This document shows positions 1-6,316 of a DNA stretch of 9,573 nt, in pieces (position 1 is the stretch's first letter; each line of letters opens with the position of its first letter). The position numbers and the translations under genes are program-made. The stretch comes from an uncultured Kouleothrix sp. (GTDB lineage: Bacteria; Chloroflexota; Chloroflexia; Chloroflexales; Roseiflexaceae), in the NCBI GenBank assembly GCA_937858455.1, contig CALLYN010000113.1, positions 1 through 9,573 on the forward strand. Reading direction: 5' to 3'. The notes beneath the pieces were generated by a model. That model did no database searches and was not told the origin of the DNA. It worked only from the letters and a program-made list of their open reading frames with translations.

Positions 1-654
1 ATCTGGACGGGCTACTCGCCGCAGCACATGCGCGGCCCCGGCCAGGGCATGGGCACGATCACCATCCGCGCCGAGACGCTGCTGAACCTGCTGTACGACG
101 TGGCGCGCAGCTTGATCCACCACGGCTTCAACAAGCTGATCTTTGTGAACGGCCACGGCTCGAATGTCAAGGTGATCGACCCGGTGCTGCGCAAGATTCG
201 CTACAACACCGGCGCGCTGGTGGCCTTCTACAAGCCTTACGCCGAGCGCTACATGGGCCTGGTGAAAGACCTGATGGAGAACCCGCCCGACGAGACGCCC
301 GGCTGGCACTCGAGCGAGCTGGAGACGTCGCAGATGCTTGCGCATAACGCCGAGCTGGTGCGCATGGAGCGTGCCGCCCGCACCGAGACGCACATCCCAC
401 AGTGGCTGCCCAGCGCCTTCAACAAGGCCGACGGCGCGCCCGACGTGCAGTTCCGCGGCTACCAGTACTTCCAGTTCCCGATGGACCACGACGAGTTTAC
501 CGACACCGGCGTGATCGGCAACCCGATGCGCGCCAGCGCCGAGAAGGGCGAAGAAGCGTTCCGCCGCTACGCCGCACACCTCGTCGACGCGATCGCCGAG
601 CTGCAAAAGGTCGATGTGCACGTGCATACCCGCGAGTTCCGCGACCGGGTGTAG
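1..654 (+). CDS. Creatininase-superfamily metallohydrolase, 5'-truncated by the window
   Basis: The reading frame is open from base 1 and gives the C-terminal 217 residues; family members are about 240-270 residues, so only the N-terminus is missing. The fragment begins with a GYSPQHM stretch that matches the family's conserved Gx(S/T)xxH region, followed by PGQGMGTITI. NGHGSN (fragment residues 50-55) and HSSELETS (103-110) correspond to the metal-site motifs NGHGGN and HAGxxETS of the superfamily (creatininase, MftE, ArfB, IolN). True creatininases carry NGHYEN, whose Glu is a metal ligand; here it is NGHGSN, so creatinine is an unlikely substrate. These are cytoplasmic divalent-metal hydrolases of cyclic amides or cyclic ketones. 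The gene leads a carbohydrate-uptake cluster, 50 nt before the VOC gene, so I infer a hydrolytic step on a ring intermediate, possibly IolN-like. Family call is firm, substrate is not. Confidence 0.88.
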   Translation: MWTGYSPQHMRGPGQGMGTITIRAETLLNLLYDVARSLIHHGFNKLIFVNGHGSNVKVIDPVLRKIRYNTGALVAFYKPYAERYMGLVKDLMENPPDETPGWHSSELETSQMLAHNAELVRMERAARTETHIPQWLPSAFNKADGAPDVQFRGYQYFQFPMDHDEFTDTGVIGNPMRASAEKGEEAFRRYAAHLVDAIAELQKVDVHVHTREFRDRV

Positions 655-704
655 GGGAAGAGCGTCACGCTGATGCGCGCCCTCAGGGCGCCAAAGGAAA
701 AGGC

Positions 705-1091
705 ATGAAACGCCCACGCATCCAGCACGTCAGCATCCCGCGGCCGCCCGGCGAAGACAGCGCCGCCCAGGCCGTGGCGTTCTACGGCGGCCTGCTGGGG
801 CTGCGGCCGAAGCCGGTGCCGGCGACGATCACGTACCTCGATCTGGTGTGGTTCGACGTGGGCGGCGATACCGAGCTGCACGTGTTCAGCGAAGAAGCGC
901 TGGGCGACCGCTCGGGCCGCCACTTCTGCCTTGAGGTTGAGGATGTGGCGGCGGTGCGCGCAAAGCTGACCGCGGCTGGCTACCAGCCATGGGACCCCGA
1001 CGCGATCAACAACCGGCCGCGCTTTTTCTGCCGCGACCCGTTCGGCAATATTGTTGAGTTCACCACCATCCTGGGAAGCTATGAGCTTTGA
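705..1091 (+). CDS. VOC (glyoxalase/bleomycin-resistance fold) family protein
   Basis: 128 residues, the usual size for a single-polypeptide VOC protein with two beta-alpha-beta-beta-beta modules. The start at 705 has AAAGGA at 693-698 six bases upstream; longer in-frame extensions overlap the previous gene and read as Arg-rich shadow. Visible fold signatures are QHVSI near the N-terminus (His8), VAFYGGLLGL (24-33), TELHVF (56-61), HFCLEVEDV (73-81) and the C-terminal DPFGNIVEF (111-119). His8, Glu57 or His59, His73 and Glu118 fall where VOC metal ligands normally lie, so a metal-dependent lyase, isomerase or epimerase is plausible; a cofactor-free binding protein cannot be excluded. The position between a ring hydrolase and a sugar dehydrogenase suggests a role in the same catabolic route. 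Oddly, the last codons (GSYEL and stop) lie inside a heptamer repeat array, so the C-terminus may be repeat-derived. Confidence 0.87.
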   Translation: MKRPRIQHVSIPRPPGEDSAAQAVAFYGGLLGLRPKPVPATITYLDLVWFDVGGDTELHVFSEEALGDRSGRHFCLEVEDVAAVRAKLTAAGYQPWDPDAINNRPRFFCRDPFGNIVEFTTILGSYEL

Positions 1092-1151
1092 GTGCCGAGT
1101 TTTGAGTTAGTATAGCGACTCATAGCTCAGAACTCGAACTCAGCACTTCAA
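1078..1151. repeat. Heptamer (7-nt period) inverted repeat array I, VOC-dehydrogenase gap
   Basis: The left half reads GCTATGA, GCTTTGA, GTGCCGA, GTTTTGA, then a degenerate unit (1078-1112). After a short spacer the right half carries the complementary heptads ACTCATA, GCTCAGA, a 6-nt ACTCGA, ACTCAGC and ACTTCAA (1118-1151). The halves can fold on each other (1078-1085 pairs perfectly with 1119-1126; a longer imperfect pairing joins about 1090-1108 to 1131-1149). The array covers the VOC stop codon and ends in the Shine-Dalgarno of the next gene. The same heptad style recurs at 3986-4068 and 7898-7935. Confidence 0.8.
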
Positions 1152-1161
1152 GGAGGATTGT

Positions 1162-2328
1162 ATGGCAGGCACGATTGGTGTTGGTCTGGTTGGCTACAAG
1201 TTCATGGGCAAGGCCCACTCGAATGCCTACCGCCAGGTGGCTCACTTCTTCCCCGATGTGGCGCTGCGCCCCGAGATGAAGGCGATCTGCGGGCGCGACG
1301 AGGCCGGCGTGCGCGCTGCCGCCGAGCAGTTTGGCTGGCAGGGCTACGAGACCGACTGGCGCGCGCTGGTGGCGCGCGACGACATCGGCCTTGTCGATGT
1401 GTCGACGCCGGGCGATAGCCACGCGCCGATCGCGATCGCCGCCGCCGGCAACGGCAAGCACGTGTTCTGCGAGAAGCCGCTGGCCAATACGCTGGCCGAG
1501 GCGCGCCAGATGCTGGCGGCGGTGCGGCAGAACAAGGTCGTCGGCATGGTCAACTTCAACTACCGGCGCGTGCCGGCGGTGCAGCTGGCCAAGCGGCTGA
1601 TCGACGAGGGCCGGATCGGCCAGATCTACCACTGGCGCGCGGTCTACCTGCAAGACTGGATCATGGACCCGAACTTCCCGCTGGTGTGGCGGCTGCAGAA
1701 AGATACCGCCGGCGCCGGCACGCTGGGCGACCTGGGCGCGCACGTGATCGACCTGGCGCGCATGCTGGTGGGCGAGATCAGCCACGTGAGCGGTATGCTC
1801 ACCACCTTCATCAAGCAGCGCCCGGTGCTGGCCGGCACGACCGGCGGCCTGGGCGCGGCCGGCGGCCAGGAGCTGGGCGAGGTGACGGTGGACGACGCGG
1901 CGCTGTTCCTGACGCAGTTCGCGAATGGCGCGGTCGGCAGCTTCGAGGTGACGCGCTTCGCCAAGGGGCGCGCCAACTACAACAGCTTCGAGATCAACGG
2001 CAGCAAGGGCAGCATTCAGTTCAACCTCGAGCGCATGAACGAGCTGAACGTGCTGTTCGACGACGACACGGCCGATGTGAAGGGCTACCGCAATGTGCTG
2101 GTGACCGACGGCGGCGCGCACCCATATATGAGCGCGTGGTGGCCGGCCGGGCATATCATCGGCTGGGAGCATACGTTCACCCACGGCGTCTACGACCTGA
2201 TGAACGGCATCGCCGCCGGGCAGTCGCCTGCGGCGACGTTTGAGGACGGCATGCGCTGCCAGGCGATCCTCGACGCGGTCGAGCGCTCGGCCGGCAGCGG
2301 CGCGTGGGTCGAGCCCGAGTACGAGTGA
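1162..2328 (+). CDS. Gfo/Idh/MocA-family NAD(P)-dependent sugar/polyol dehydrogenase
   Basis: 388 residues, full length for the family. A strong AAGGAGG at 1150-1156 lies five bases before the ATG. The N-terminal Rossmann domain starts with IGVGLVGYKFMGKAHSNAY (5-23), a variant GxGxxG dinucleotide fold. FCEKPLANT (102-110) is the family EKP motif with the catalytic Lys105, and NFNYRRVPA follows (131-139). The C-terminal alpha/beta domain holds GTLGDLGAHVIDLARMLVGE (187-206), in which Asp190 and His194 are the expected catalytic and substrate residues. The FMGKAHS start and the YLQDWxxDPNxPLxWR segment (162-177) recall, from memory, levoglucosan dehydrogenase (LgdA) and related 3-keto-sugar-forming enzymes more than classic inositol dehydrogenase. 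The enzyme would oxidise a ring hydroxyl of the imported sugar or polyol in the cytoplasm. Family assignment is secure; substrate is inferred only. Confidence 0.95.
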   Translation: MAGTIGVGLVGYKFMGKAHSNAYRQVAHFFPDVALRPEMKAICGRDEAGVRAAAEQFGWQGYETDWRALVARDDIGLVDVSTPGDSHAPIAIAAAGNGKHVFCEKPLANTLAEARQMLAAVRQNKVVGMVNFNYRRVPAVQLAKRLIDEGRIGQIYHWRAVYLQDWIMDPNFPLVWRLQKDTAGAGTLGDLGAHVIDLARMLVGEISHVSGMLTTFIKQRPVLAGTTGGLGAAGGQELGEVTVDDAALFLTQFANGAVGSFEVTRFAKGRANYNSFEINGSKGSIQFNLERMNELNVLFDDDTADVKGYRNVLVTDGGAHPYMSAWWPAGHIIGWEHTFTHGVYDLMNGIAAGQSPAATFEDGMRCQAILDAVERSAGSGAWVEPEYE

Positions 2329-2333
2329 TCGAC

Positions 2334-2371
2334 GGTTTGTGGTCGCCGCTCGCGAGCGGCGACCGCAAACC
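2334..2371. repeat. 38-bp near-perfect palindrome (hairpin) between dehydrogenase and binding protein
   Basis: The arms are 19 nt each with no separating spacer: GGTTTG, one T:G position, then GGTCGCCGCTCG, immediately followed by the exact complement CGAGCGGCGACC, one base, and CAAACC. In RNA the odd position is a U-G wobble, so the stem is continuous down to a small CGCG-type tip. No T-run follows, so it is not a standard intrinsic terminator. It may act as an mRNA-stabilising or partial-attenuation element, or be a REP-like dispersed palindrome. Confidence 0.8.
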
Positions 2372-2372
2372 A

Positions 2373-2384
2373 GCTATCGATAGC
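2373..2384. repeat. Perfect 12-bp palindrome GCTATCGATAGC
   Basis: This short perfect inverted repeat lies between two larger hairpins, about 150 nt before the binding-protein start. It has the size of a regulator half-site pair but could equally be part of the repeat block; no regulator gene is visible in the window. Confidence 0.35.
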
Positions 2385-2388
2385 ATCG

Positions 2389-2415
2389 CCTGGCCGAAAG
2401 CGTGTTTCGGCCAGG
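2389..2415. repeat. 11-bp perfect stem-loop, second hairpin of the dehydrogenase-binding protein gap
   Basis: CCTGGCCGAAA (2389-2399), a five-base loop, and TTTCGGCCAGG (2405-2415) form a perfect stem that extends by one G-U pair (2388 with 2416). It is followed by GTAC and not by a T-run. It is in tandem with the larger palindrome at 2334-2371, so the transcript leader of the binding-protein gene would be heavily structured. Confidence 0.75.
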
Positions 2416-2533
2416 TGTACGGCCACAGCGCCTGCGCTGCAACTGAAAGGAGGAAGCCACACACCGCGCCACTACAAGTCCGACCACACGACGATTGATG
2501 ATCGGTACTTCACCAGAACAAAGGAGTTCAGTC

Positions 2534-3985
2534 ATGTCTGACTCAAAGCTTGATCGGCGCAGATTCCTTCGGATTGCGGCTTTTTCTGGCATTGGCGCGG
2601 TGCTGGCGGCTTGCGGCGGCGAAGCCGCGCCTTCGGCGCCAGCGGGTGGCGCAGCGCCTACCGCAGCCTCCGGCGGCGCCGCTGCGGCGCCCACGGCGGC
2701 CTCCAGCGGCGCGGCAAGCGGCGGCGCAGCGGGCGGTAGCGTGAAAGAGCTCACCATTCTGTGGGCGCAGTGGGATCCCTCGAACTACCTCCAGCAGCTC
2801 GTGAAAGACTACCAGGGCGTCGCGGGGATCGACGTGAAGGTCGTGCAGGAGCCGTGGGGCACCTTCGGCGACCGCTTCTTCACCGAGATGGCCGCCAAGG
2901 GCACCGCCTGGGACATGGTGGTGGGCGACAGCCAGTGGCTCGGCCAGGCCTCGACCAACGGCAACTACATCGAGATCACCGACATCTTCAACACCGACCT
3001 GAACGGCAAAGCCCTGGCGCCGGCGACGGTTACGGCCTACGCCGAGTACCCCAAGGGCACCGGCAAGTACTGGGCCTACCCGCTCGAGGGCGACGCCGAC
3101 GGCTGGGCCTACCGCAAAGACCTGTTCGAGGACCCCAAGGAGATGGAGGCCTACAAGGCCAAGTACAATCGCGACCTCAAAGTGCCCGAGACGTGGGCCG
3201 AGCTGCGCGATATCGCCGAGTTCTTCACCCGGCCCGACAAAAACCTGTACGGCCTGGGCATCTACACCCAGAAGGACTACGACGCCATCACCATGGGCTA
3301 CGAGAACGTGCTGTTCAGCTGGGGCGCCGACTGGGGCACGCCCGACTACAAGGTGCAGGGCGTGCTGAACTCGAAAGAGGCGGTCGAGGCGCTTGATTTC
3401 TACAAGAGCCTGTACAAGTTCGTGCCCCCCGGCAGCAGCAACGACTTCTTCCAGGAAGTCAACAATAAGTTCACGGCCGGCCAGATCGTGATGGCGATGA
3501 ACTACTTCGCGTTCTTCCCCGCGCTGGCGAACAAATCGAGCAACCCGTTTGCCGACAAGACCGGCTACTTCTCGAACCCGAAGGGCCCCTCCGGCAAGAG
3601 CTTCGCCGCGCTTGGCGGCCAGGGCATCAGCCTGATCAGCTACATCAACGACGACCGCAAGAAGGCCGCGACCGAGTTCTTGAAGTGGCTCGCCAAGGAC
3701 GATACCCAGAAGAAGTGGGCTCAGCTCGGCGGCTATACCTGCAACAACGCGGTGCTGAACTCCGACGAGTTCAAGAAGGCCACGCCCTACAACGCGGCTT
3801 TCGCCGAGACGATGCAGAAGGTCAAGGATTTCTGGGCCGTGCCGGTGTACTCCGAGATGCTGCAGGTGTCGCAGACCAACCTGCATAACTTCGTCGTGGC
3901 CGACCAGGGCACCGCCCAGGAGGCGCTCGACGACATGGCCAAGAAGCACGAGGATACCCTCAAGAAGGCCGGGCTGCTGAAATAA
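2534..3985 (+). CDS. ABC importer sugar-binding lipoprotein (family 1 extracellular solute-binding protein), Tat-type signal
   Basis: 483 residues from the ATG at 2534, chosen because AAGGAG (2521-2526) sits seven bases upstream; a TTG at 2495 would only add 13 residues ahead of the signal peptide. The N-terminus has DRRRFLR (7-13), matching the twin-arginine consensus, then a hydrophobic stretch and the lipobox LAAC with Cys27 as predicted lipidation site. Residues about 28-69 are a low-complexity Ala/Gly/Ser/Pro/Thr tether, common in Chloroflexota binding proteins. The mature domain starts at KELTILWAQWD (71-81) and shows typical type-1 binding-protein features: WDMVVGDSQWLGQ (126-138), YWAYPLEGDADGWAYRKDLF (179-198) and a C-terminal FLKWLAKDDTQKKWAQLGGY block. 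Aromatic residues (several Trp and Tyr) fit carbohydrate stacking. It captures substrate outside the membrane and delivers it to the two permeases encoded next. Ligand is unknown. Confidence 0.94.
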   Translation: MSDSKLDRRRFLRIAAFSGIGAVLAACGGEAAPSAPAGGAAPTAASGGAAAAPTAASSGAASGGAAGGSVKELTILWAQWDPSNYLQQLVKDYQGVAGIDVKVVQEPWGTFGDRFFTEMAAKGTAWDMVVGDSQWLGQASTNGNYIEITDIFNTDLNGKALAPATVTAYAEYPKGTGKYWAYPLEGDADGWAYRKDLFEDPKEMEAYKAKYNRDLKVPETWAELRDIAEFFTRPDKNLYGLGIYTQKDYDAITMGYENVLFSWGADWGTPDYKVQGVLNSKEAVEALDFYKSLYKFVPPGSSNDFFQEVNNKFTAGQIVMAMNYFAFFPALANKSSNPFADKTGYFSNPKGPSGKSFAALGGQGISLISYINDDRKKAATEFLKWLAKDDTQKKWAQLGGYTCNNAVLNSDEFKKATPYNAAFAETMQKVKDFWAVPVYSEMLQVSQTNLHNFVVADQGTAQEALDDMAKKHEDTLKKAGLLK

Positions 3986-4068
3986 GAGTTGGGTGCTGAG
4001 TGTTGAGTTTTGAGTGGATCACCATCGCTCGAAACTCAACACTCAACATTCCAAACTGAGAACTTCGC
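3986..4068. repeat. Heptamer inverted repeat array II, binding protein-permease A gap
   Basis: Starting directly after the stop codon, GTGCTGA, GTGTTGA and GTTTTGA (3993-4013) run in a 7-nt period. After about 20 nt the complementary heptads ACTCAAC, ACTCAAC, ATTCCAA, ACTGAGA and ACTTCGC follow (4034-4068) up to one base before the permease A start codon. Bases 3995-4010 and 4032-4047 can pair at 15 of 16 positions, giving a stem with a loop of about 20 nt. It fills essentially the whole gap, leaving no clear Shine-Dalgarno for permease A. Confidence 0.82.
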
Positions 4069-4069
4069 T

Positions 4070-4996
4070 ATGTATGGTGCCAAAGACATCGAGAGCCGCA
4101 CCGGGCGGGCGCGGCAGCCGGCCGCCTTGAGCGACGCGGCCCTGAAGCGGCTGTTTCTCTGGCCGACTCTGGGGTTGCTGATCGCGTTCAACCTGTTTCC
4201 GCTGCTCTACAGCTTGTACCTCAGCTTCACCGATTACTCGGCGATCTCGAGCCGTGCGCCGCAGTGGATCGGCTTGCAGAACTACCGCGATATTCTCAAC
4301 GATGGGCAGCTGTGGATCTACTTCCGCAATACCGGCAAGTACGTCGTGCTGTCGGTGGCGTTCGAGACGCTGGTGGGCTTCGGGATGGCCCTGCTGCTGC
4401 GGCGCAAGTTCTTTGGCAGCGGCATCATCACGACGCTCATCCTCATCCCGATGATGTGCTCGCCGGTGGTGGTCGGCCTGTTCTGGAAGATGATGTACAA
4501 CCCTGGGTACGGTATCTTTAACTACCTGCTCGGTTTCCCGGCCGGCCGTGGCCCGGATTGGCTGTCGTCGCCAAAGCTGGCGCTGTGGGCGGTGGTGATC
4601 GTCGATGTGTGGATGTGGGCGCCCTATGTGATGCTGCTGTGCCTCGCAGGGCTCAGCGCTATCCCCGATTACCTGTACGAGGCCGCCGAGATCGACCGGG
4701 CCGGACCGCTGTATACCTTCTGGCGCATTACGCTGCCGCAGGTGGCGCCGCTGCTGCTGATCGCGGTGCTGTTCCGCACGATCGAGGCGTTTAAAACCTT
4801 CGACCTGGTGATGGGCCTCACCGGCGGCGGCCCCGGCGATACCACCGAGCTGGTGGCGGTTGATCTGTACCGCCTGGCGTTCCTTGGCCAGTTCAACACC
4901 GGGAAATCCAGCGCACTGGCGTATATCGTGCTGGTGATCATCACCGGCGTGAGCAATATCTACGTGCGCTACCTGAACAAGCTGAAGGAAGGCTGA
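4070..4996 (+). CDS. CUT1 ABC importer inner-membrane permease A (MalF/UgpA-type)
   Basis: 308 residues from the ATG at 4070. A TTG at 4010 would add 20 residues encoded entirely by the heptamer repeat and is rejected. The protein has a short polar N-terminus, a first membrane helix at about 29-51 (FLWPTLGLLIAFNLFPLL region), and helices near 89-110, 117-140, 170-192, 226-240 and 282-300, so six are expected. The cytoplasmic EAA loop is YEAAEIDRAGPLYTFWRITLP (203-223), with Glu204-Ala-Ala, Gly212 and Leu222-Pro223 as in MalF-type subunits; it docks into an ATPase groove. The family motif LTGGGPGDTTE is at 250-260. It forms the translocation pore with permease B. The ribosome binding site is poor (only a GAG about ten bases upstream), which suggests lower or coupled translation relative to the binding protein. 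Confidence 0.94.
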   Translation: MYGAKDIESRTGRARQPAALSDAALKRLFLWPTLGLLIAFNLFPLLYSLYLSFTDYSAISSRAPQWIGLQNYRDILNDGQLWIYFRNTGKYVVLSVAFETLVGFGMALLLRRKFFGSGIITTLILIPMMCSPVVVGLFWKMMYNPGYGIFNYLLGFPAGRGPDWLSSPKLALWAVVIVDVWMWAPYVMLLCLAGLSAIPDYLYEAAEIDRAGPLYTFWRITLPQVAPLLLIAVLFRTIEAFKTFDLVMGLTGGGPGDTTELVAVDLYRLAFLGQFNTGKSSALAYIVLVIITGVSNIYVRYLNKLKEG

Positions 4997-5070
4997 GCGC
5001 GCGTGCGGCCGTGGCGCGGTCGATCCTCTGCCGCAGCCGGTCGCCAGCGCTATCTTCCTGGTTCATGACG

Positions 5071-5193
5071 CGCGCTTCGGTGGTACGCAGCAGGATCTTC
5101 CGTGGGCACGGGCGCGCTCGCGTGGTGCGCAGCAGGATCTTCCGTGGGCACGCGGCGCGCTCGCGTGGTGCGCAGTATGATCTTCACGATCAC
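5071..5193. repeat. 42/43-bp direct repeat, two full units plus a diverged third, between the permeases
   Basis: Units begin at 5071, 5113 and 5156, each opening with CGCGCT and containing GTGGT(A/G)CGCAG. Units 1 and 2 share an identical 25-bp core (5086-5110 and 5128-5152). Unit 3 matches unit 2 over its first 20 bases, then diverges but keeps GATCTTC and ends near 5193, just before the permease B ribosome binding site. The 211-nt gap (4997-5207) holds no convincing gene; an open frame across it only encodes the repeat as Arg-rich peptides. Spacing is too regular and spacer-free for CRISPR. Confidence 0.83.
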
Positions 5194-5207
5194 GAACAGG
5201 GTAAGCC

Positions 5208-6155
5208 ATGCCAAAAGTTGAAAACGTCCAGCGCGTGCGTGCGATCACCGGCCTGCGCGCCGCCGCAGCGATTGTGGTATGCATTATTTTCCTGATCCCC
5301 ATCCTGTGGATGCTGCTGACGGCGTTTAAGCCGCAGCAGGATGTGATCAAAGTGCCGCCTAAGGTGCTGTTCACGCCGAGCCTGCAGGGCTTTGTGAACC
5401 TGTTCTTCCAGCGCCTGTCGCTGCCGCAGTCGCAGATGGCGCAGTACGAAGGGCGCAGCGACCTAAACTGGTGGGATCAGGTGGCGCTGGCGCAGGGCCA
5501 GATTACGATCGGCCCGAGCCAGTACACCGGGCGGCTGCTCAACTCGGTGATTATCGCCACTGGCTCGACGCTGGCGGCGGTGGCGCTGGGCACGCTGGCG
5601 GCCTACGCCTTTAGCCGCTTCCGCATTCGCGGCCAGGCCGACCTGCTGTTCTTCATCCTGAGCACGCGCATGCTGCCGGCGGTGGTGGTGACGATCCCGA
5701 TCTTCCTGATGTACCGCCGGCTGGGCCTGAGCGATACACACCTTGGCCTGATCCTGCTCTACACCGTGTTCAACCTGTCGCTGTCGGTGTGGCTGATCAA
5801 AGGGTTCATGGACGAGATCCCGCGCGAGTACGAGGAGGCCGCGCTTGTCGACGGCTACAGCCGCTGGCAGGCGTTTGTGAAGATCGTGCTGCCGCAGGCG
5901 ATCAGCGGCATCGCGGCCACGACGGTGTTCTGCCTGATCTTCGCGTGGAATGAGTACGCCTTTGCGCTCATGCTCACCAGCGACCGCGCCCGCACCGCGC
6001 CGCCCAGCATCCCCTCGCAGCTTGGCACCGGCGGCGTCGAGTGGTCGGCGATTGCGTTTGGCTCGCTGCTGTTCCTGATCCCGGTGGTGATCGTGGTGTT
6101 TGCGCTGCGCAACTACCTGCTGCGCGGCATTACCTTCGGCGCGATCCGCCAGTAG
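5208..6155 (+). CDS. CUT1 ABC importer inner-membrane permease B (MalG/UgpE-type)
   Basis: 315 residues. The ATG at 5208 is the first possible start: an in-frame TAA lies at 5202-5204, and AGGG (5198-5201) gives a moderate ribosome binding site. The first membrane helix is at about 18-39 (IVVCIIFLIPILWMLLTAF), then further helices near 110-135, 146-170, 178-199, 231-249 and 283-302. The EAA loop EYEEAALVDGYSRWQAFVKIVLPQA (207-231) carries Glu210-Ala-Ala, Gly216 and Leu228-Pro229 and should contact one ATPase. Between helix 1 and helix 2 the external segment is long: residues about 66-105, including a Trp-Trp at 88-89, sit between the FVNLFF and TGRLLNS landmarks that lie closer together in typical MalG proteins. 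It pairs with permease A. The 211-nt upstream gap full of direct repeats is unusual, since paired permease genes commonly abut or overlap. Confidence 0.94.
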   Translation: MPKVENVQRVRAITGLRAAAAIVVCIIFLIPILWMLLTAFKPQQDVIKVPPKVLFTPSLQGFVNLFFQRLSLPQSQMAQYEGRSDLNWWDQVALAQGQITIGPSQYTGRLLNSVIIATGSTLAAVALGTLAAYAFSRFRIRGQADLLFFILSTRMLPAVVVTIPIFLMYRRLGLSDTHLGLILLYTVFNLSLSVWLIKGFMDEIPREYEEAALVDGYSRWQAFVKIVLPQAISGIAATTVFCLIFAWNEYAFALMLTSDRARTAPPSIPSQLGTGGVEWSAIAFGSLLFLIPVVIVVFALRNYLLRGITFGAIRQ

Positions 6156-6316
6156 CGCGGCGCGGGCCGAAGCACGCCGGCGCTGCGCCGTTCACCCGGC
6201 GCGTATGTTCGGCACTCCGCCCGGAACACGCCCGCACCCTGATGCGCAGGCCTCGGGCAGCCGCAGGCAAGCCGCGAAGCGTTGCAATGGCGCGAGATGC
6301 AAAAAGGAACCAACCC

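Noticed and set aside
1..654. Creatinine degradation gene
   Set aside because: The metal motif is NGHGSN and not NGHYEN, and no creatinase or sarcosine genes are present; context is carbohydrate uptake.
1099..1117. Promoter with TTGAGT and TATAGC boxes
   Set aside because: The two elements are only a few bases apart and belong to the heptamer array; spacing is wrong for a sigma-70-type promoter.
1120..2184. Long minus-strand open frame opposite the dehydrogenase gene
   Set aside because: It is a GC-rich codon shadow: His/Ala/Arg/Val-biased, no recognisable motifs, and opposite a gene with firm family motifs. The same applies to 2543-3949 and 7917-9083 on the minus strand.
2304..2498. 64-codon plus-strand frame across the dehydrogenase-binding protein gap
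   Set aside because: It overlaps the dehydrogenase end and is mostly translated hairpin sequence without a ribosome binding site.
2495..2533. TTG-initiated extension of the binding lipoprotein by 13 residues
   Set aside because: The ATG at 2534 has AAGGAG at ideal spacing and places the twin-arginine signal at the N-terminus.
4010..4069. TTG-initiated N-terminal extension of permease A by 20 residues
   Set aside because: The extension is encoded by the heptamer repeat, is polar and has no ribosome binding site; the ATG at 4070 gives a normal permease N-terminus.
5071..5193. CRISPR array
   Set aside because: The units are contiguous with no unique spacers and there are no cas genes.
5011..5295. 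94-codon frame between the permeases
   Set aside because: Its peptide is the 42/43-bp DNA repeat read as Arg-rich text and it overlaps the start of permease B.
6156..6316. Possible gene or RNA element in the gap before the small membrane protein
   Set aside because: Nothing convincing was found: no repeat, strong hairpin or coding signal other than the ribosome binding site at 6304-6308. The 6572-6694 gap is likewise unremarkable apart from the ATPase 1 ribosome binding site.
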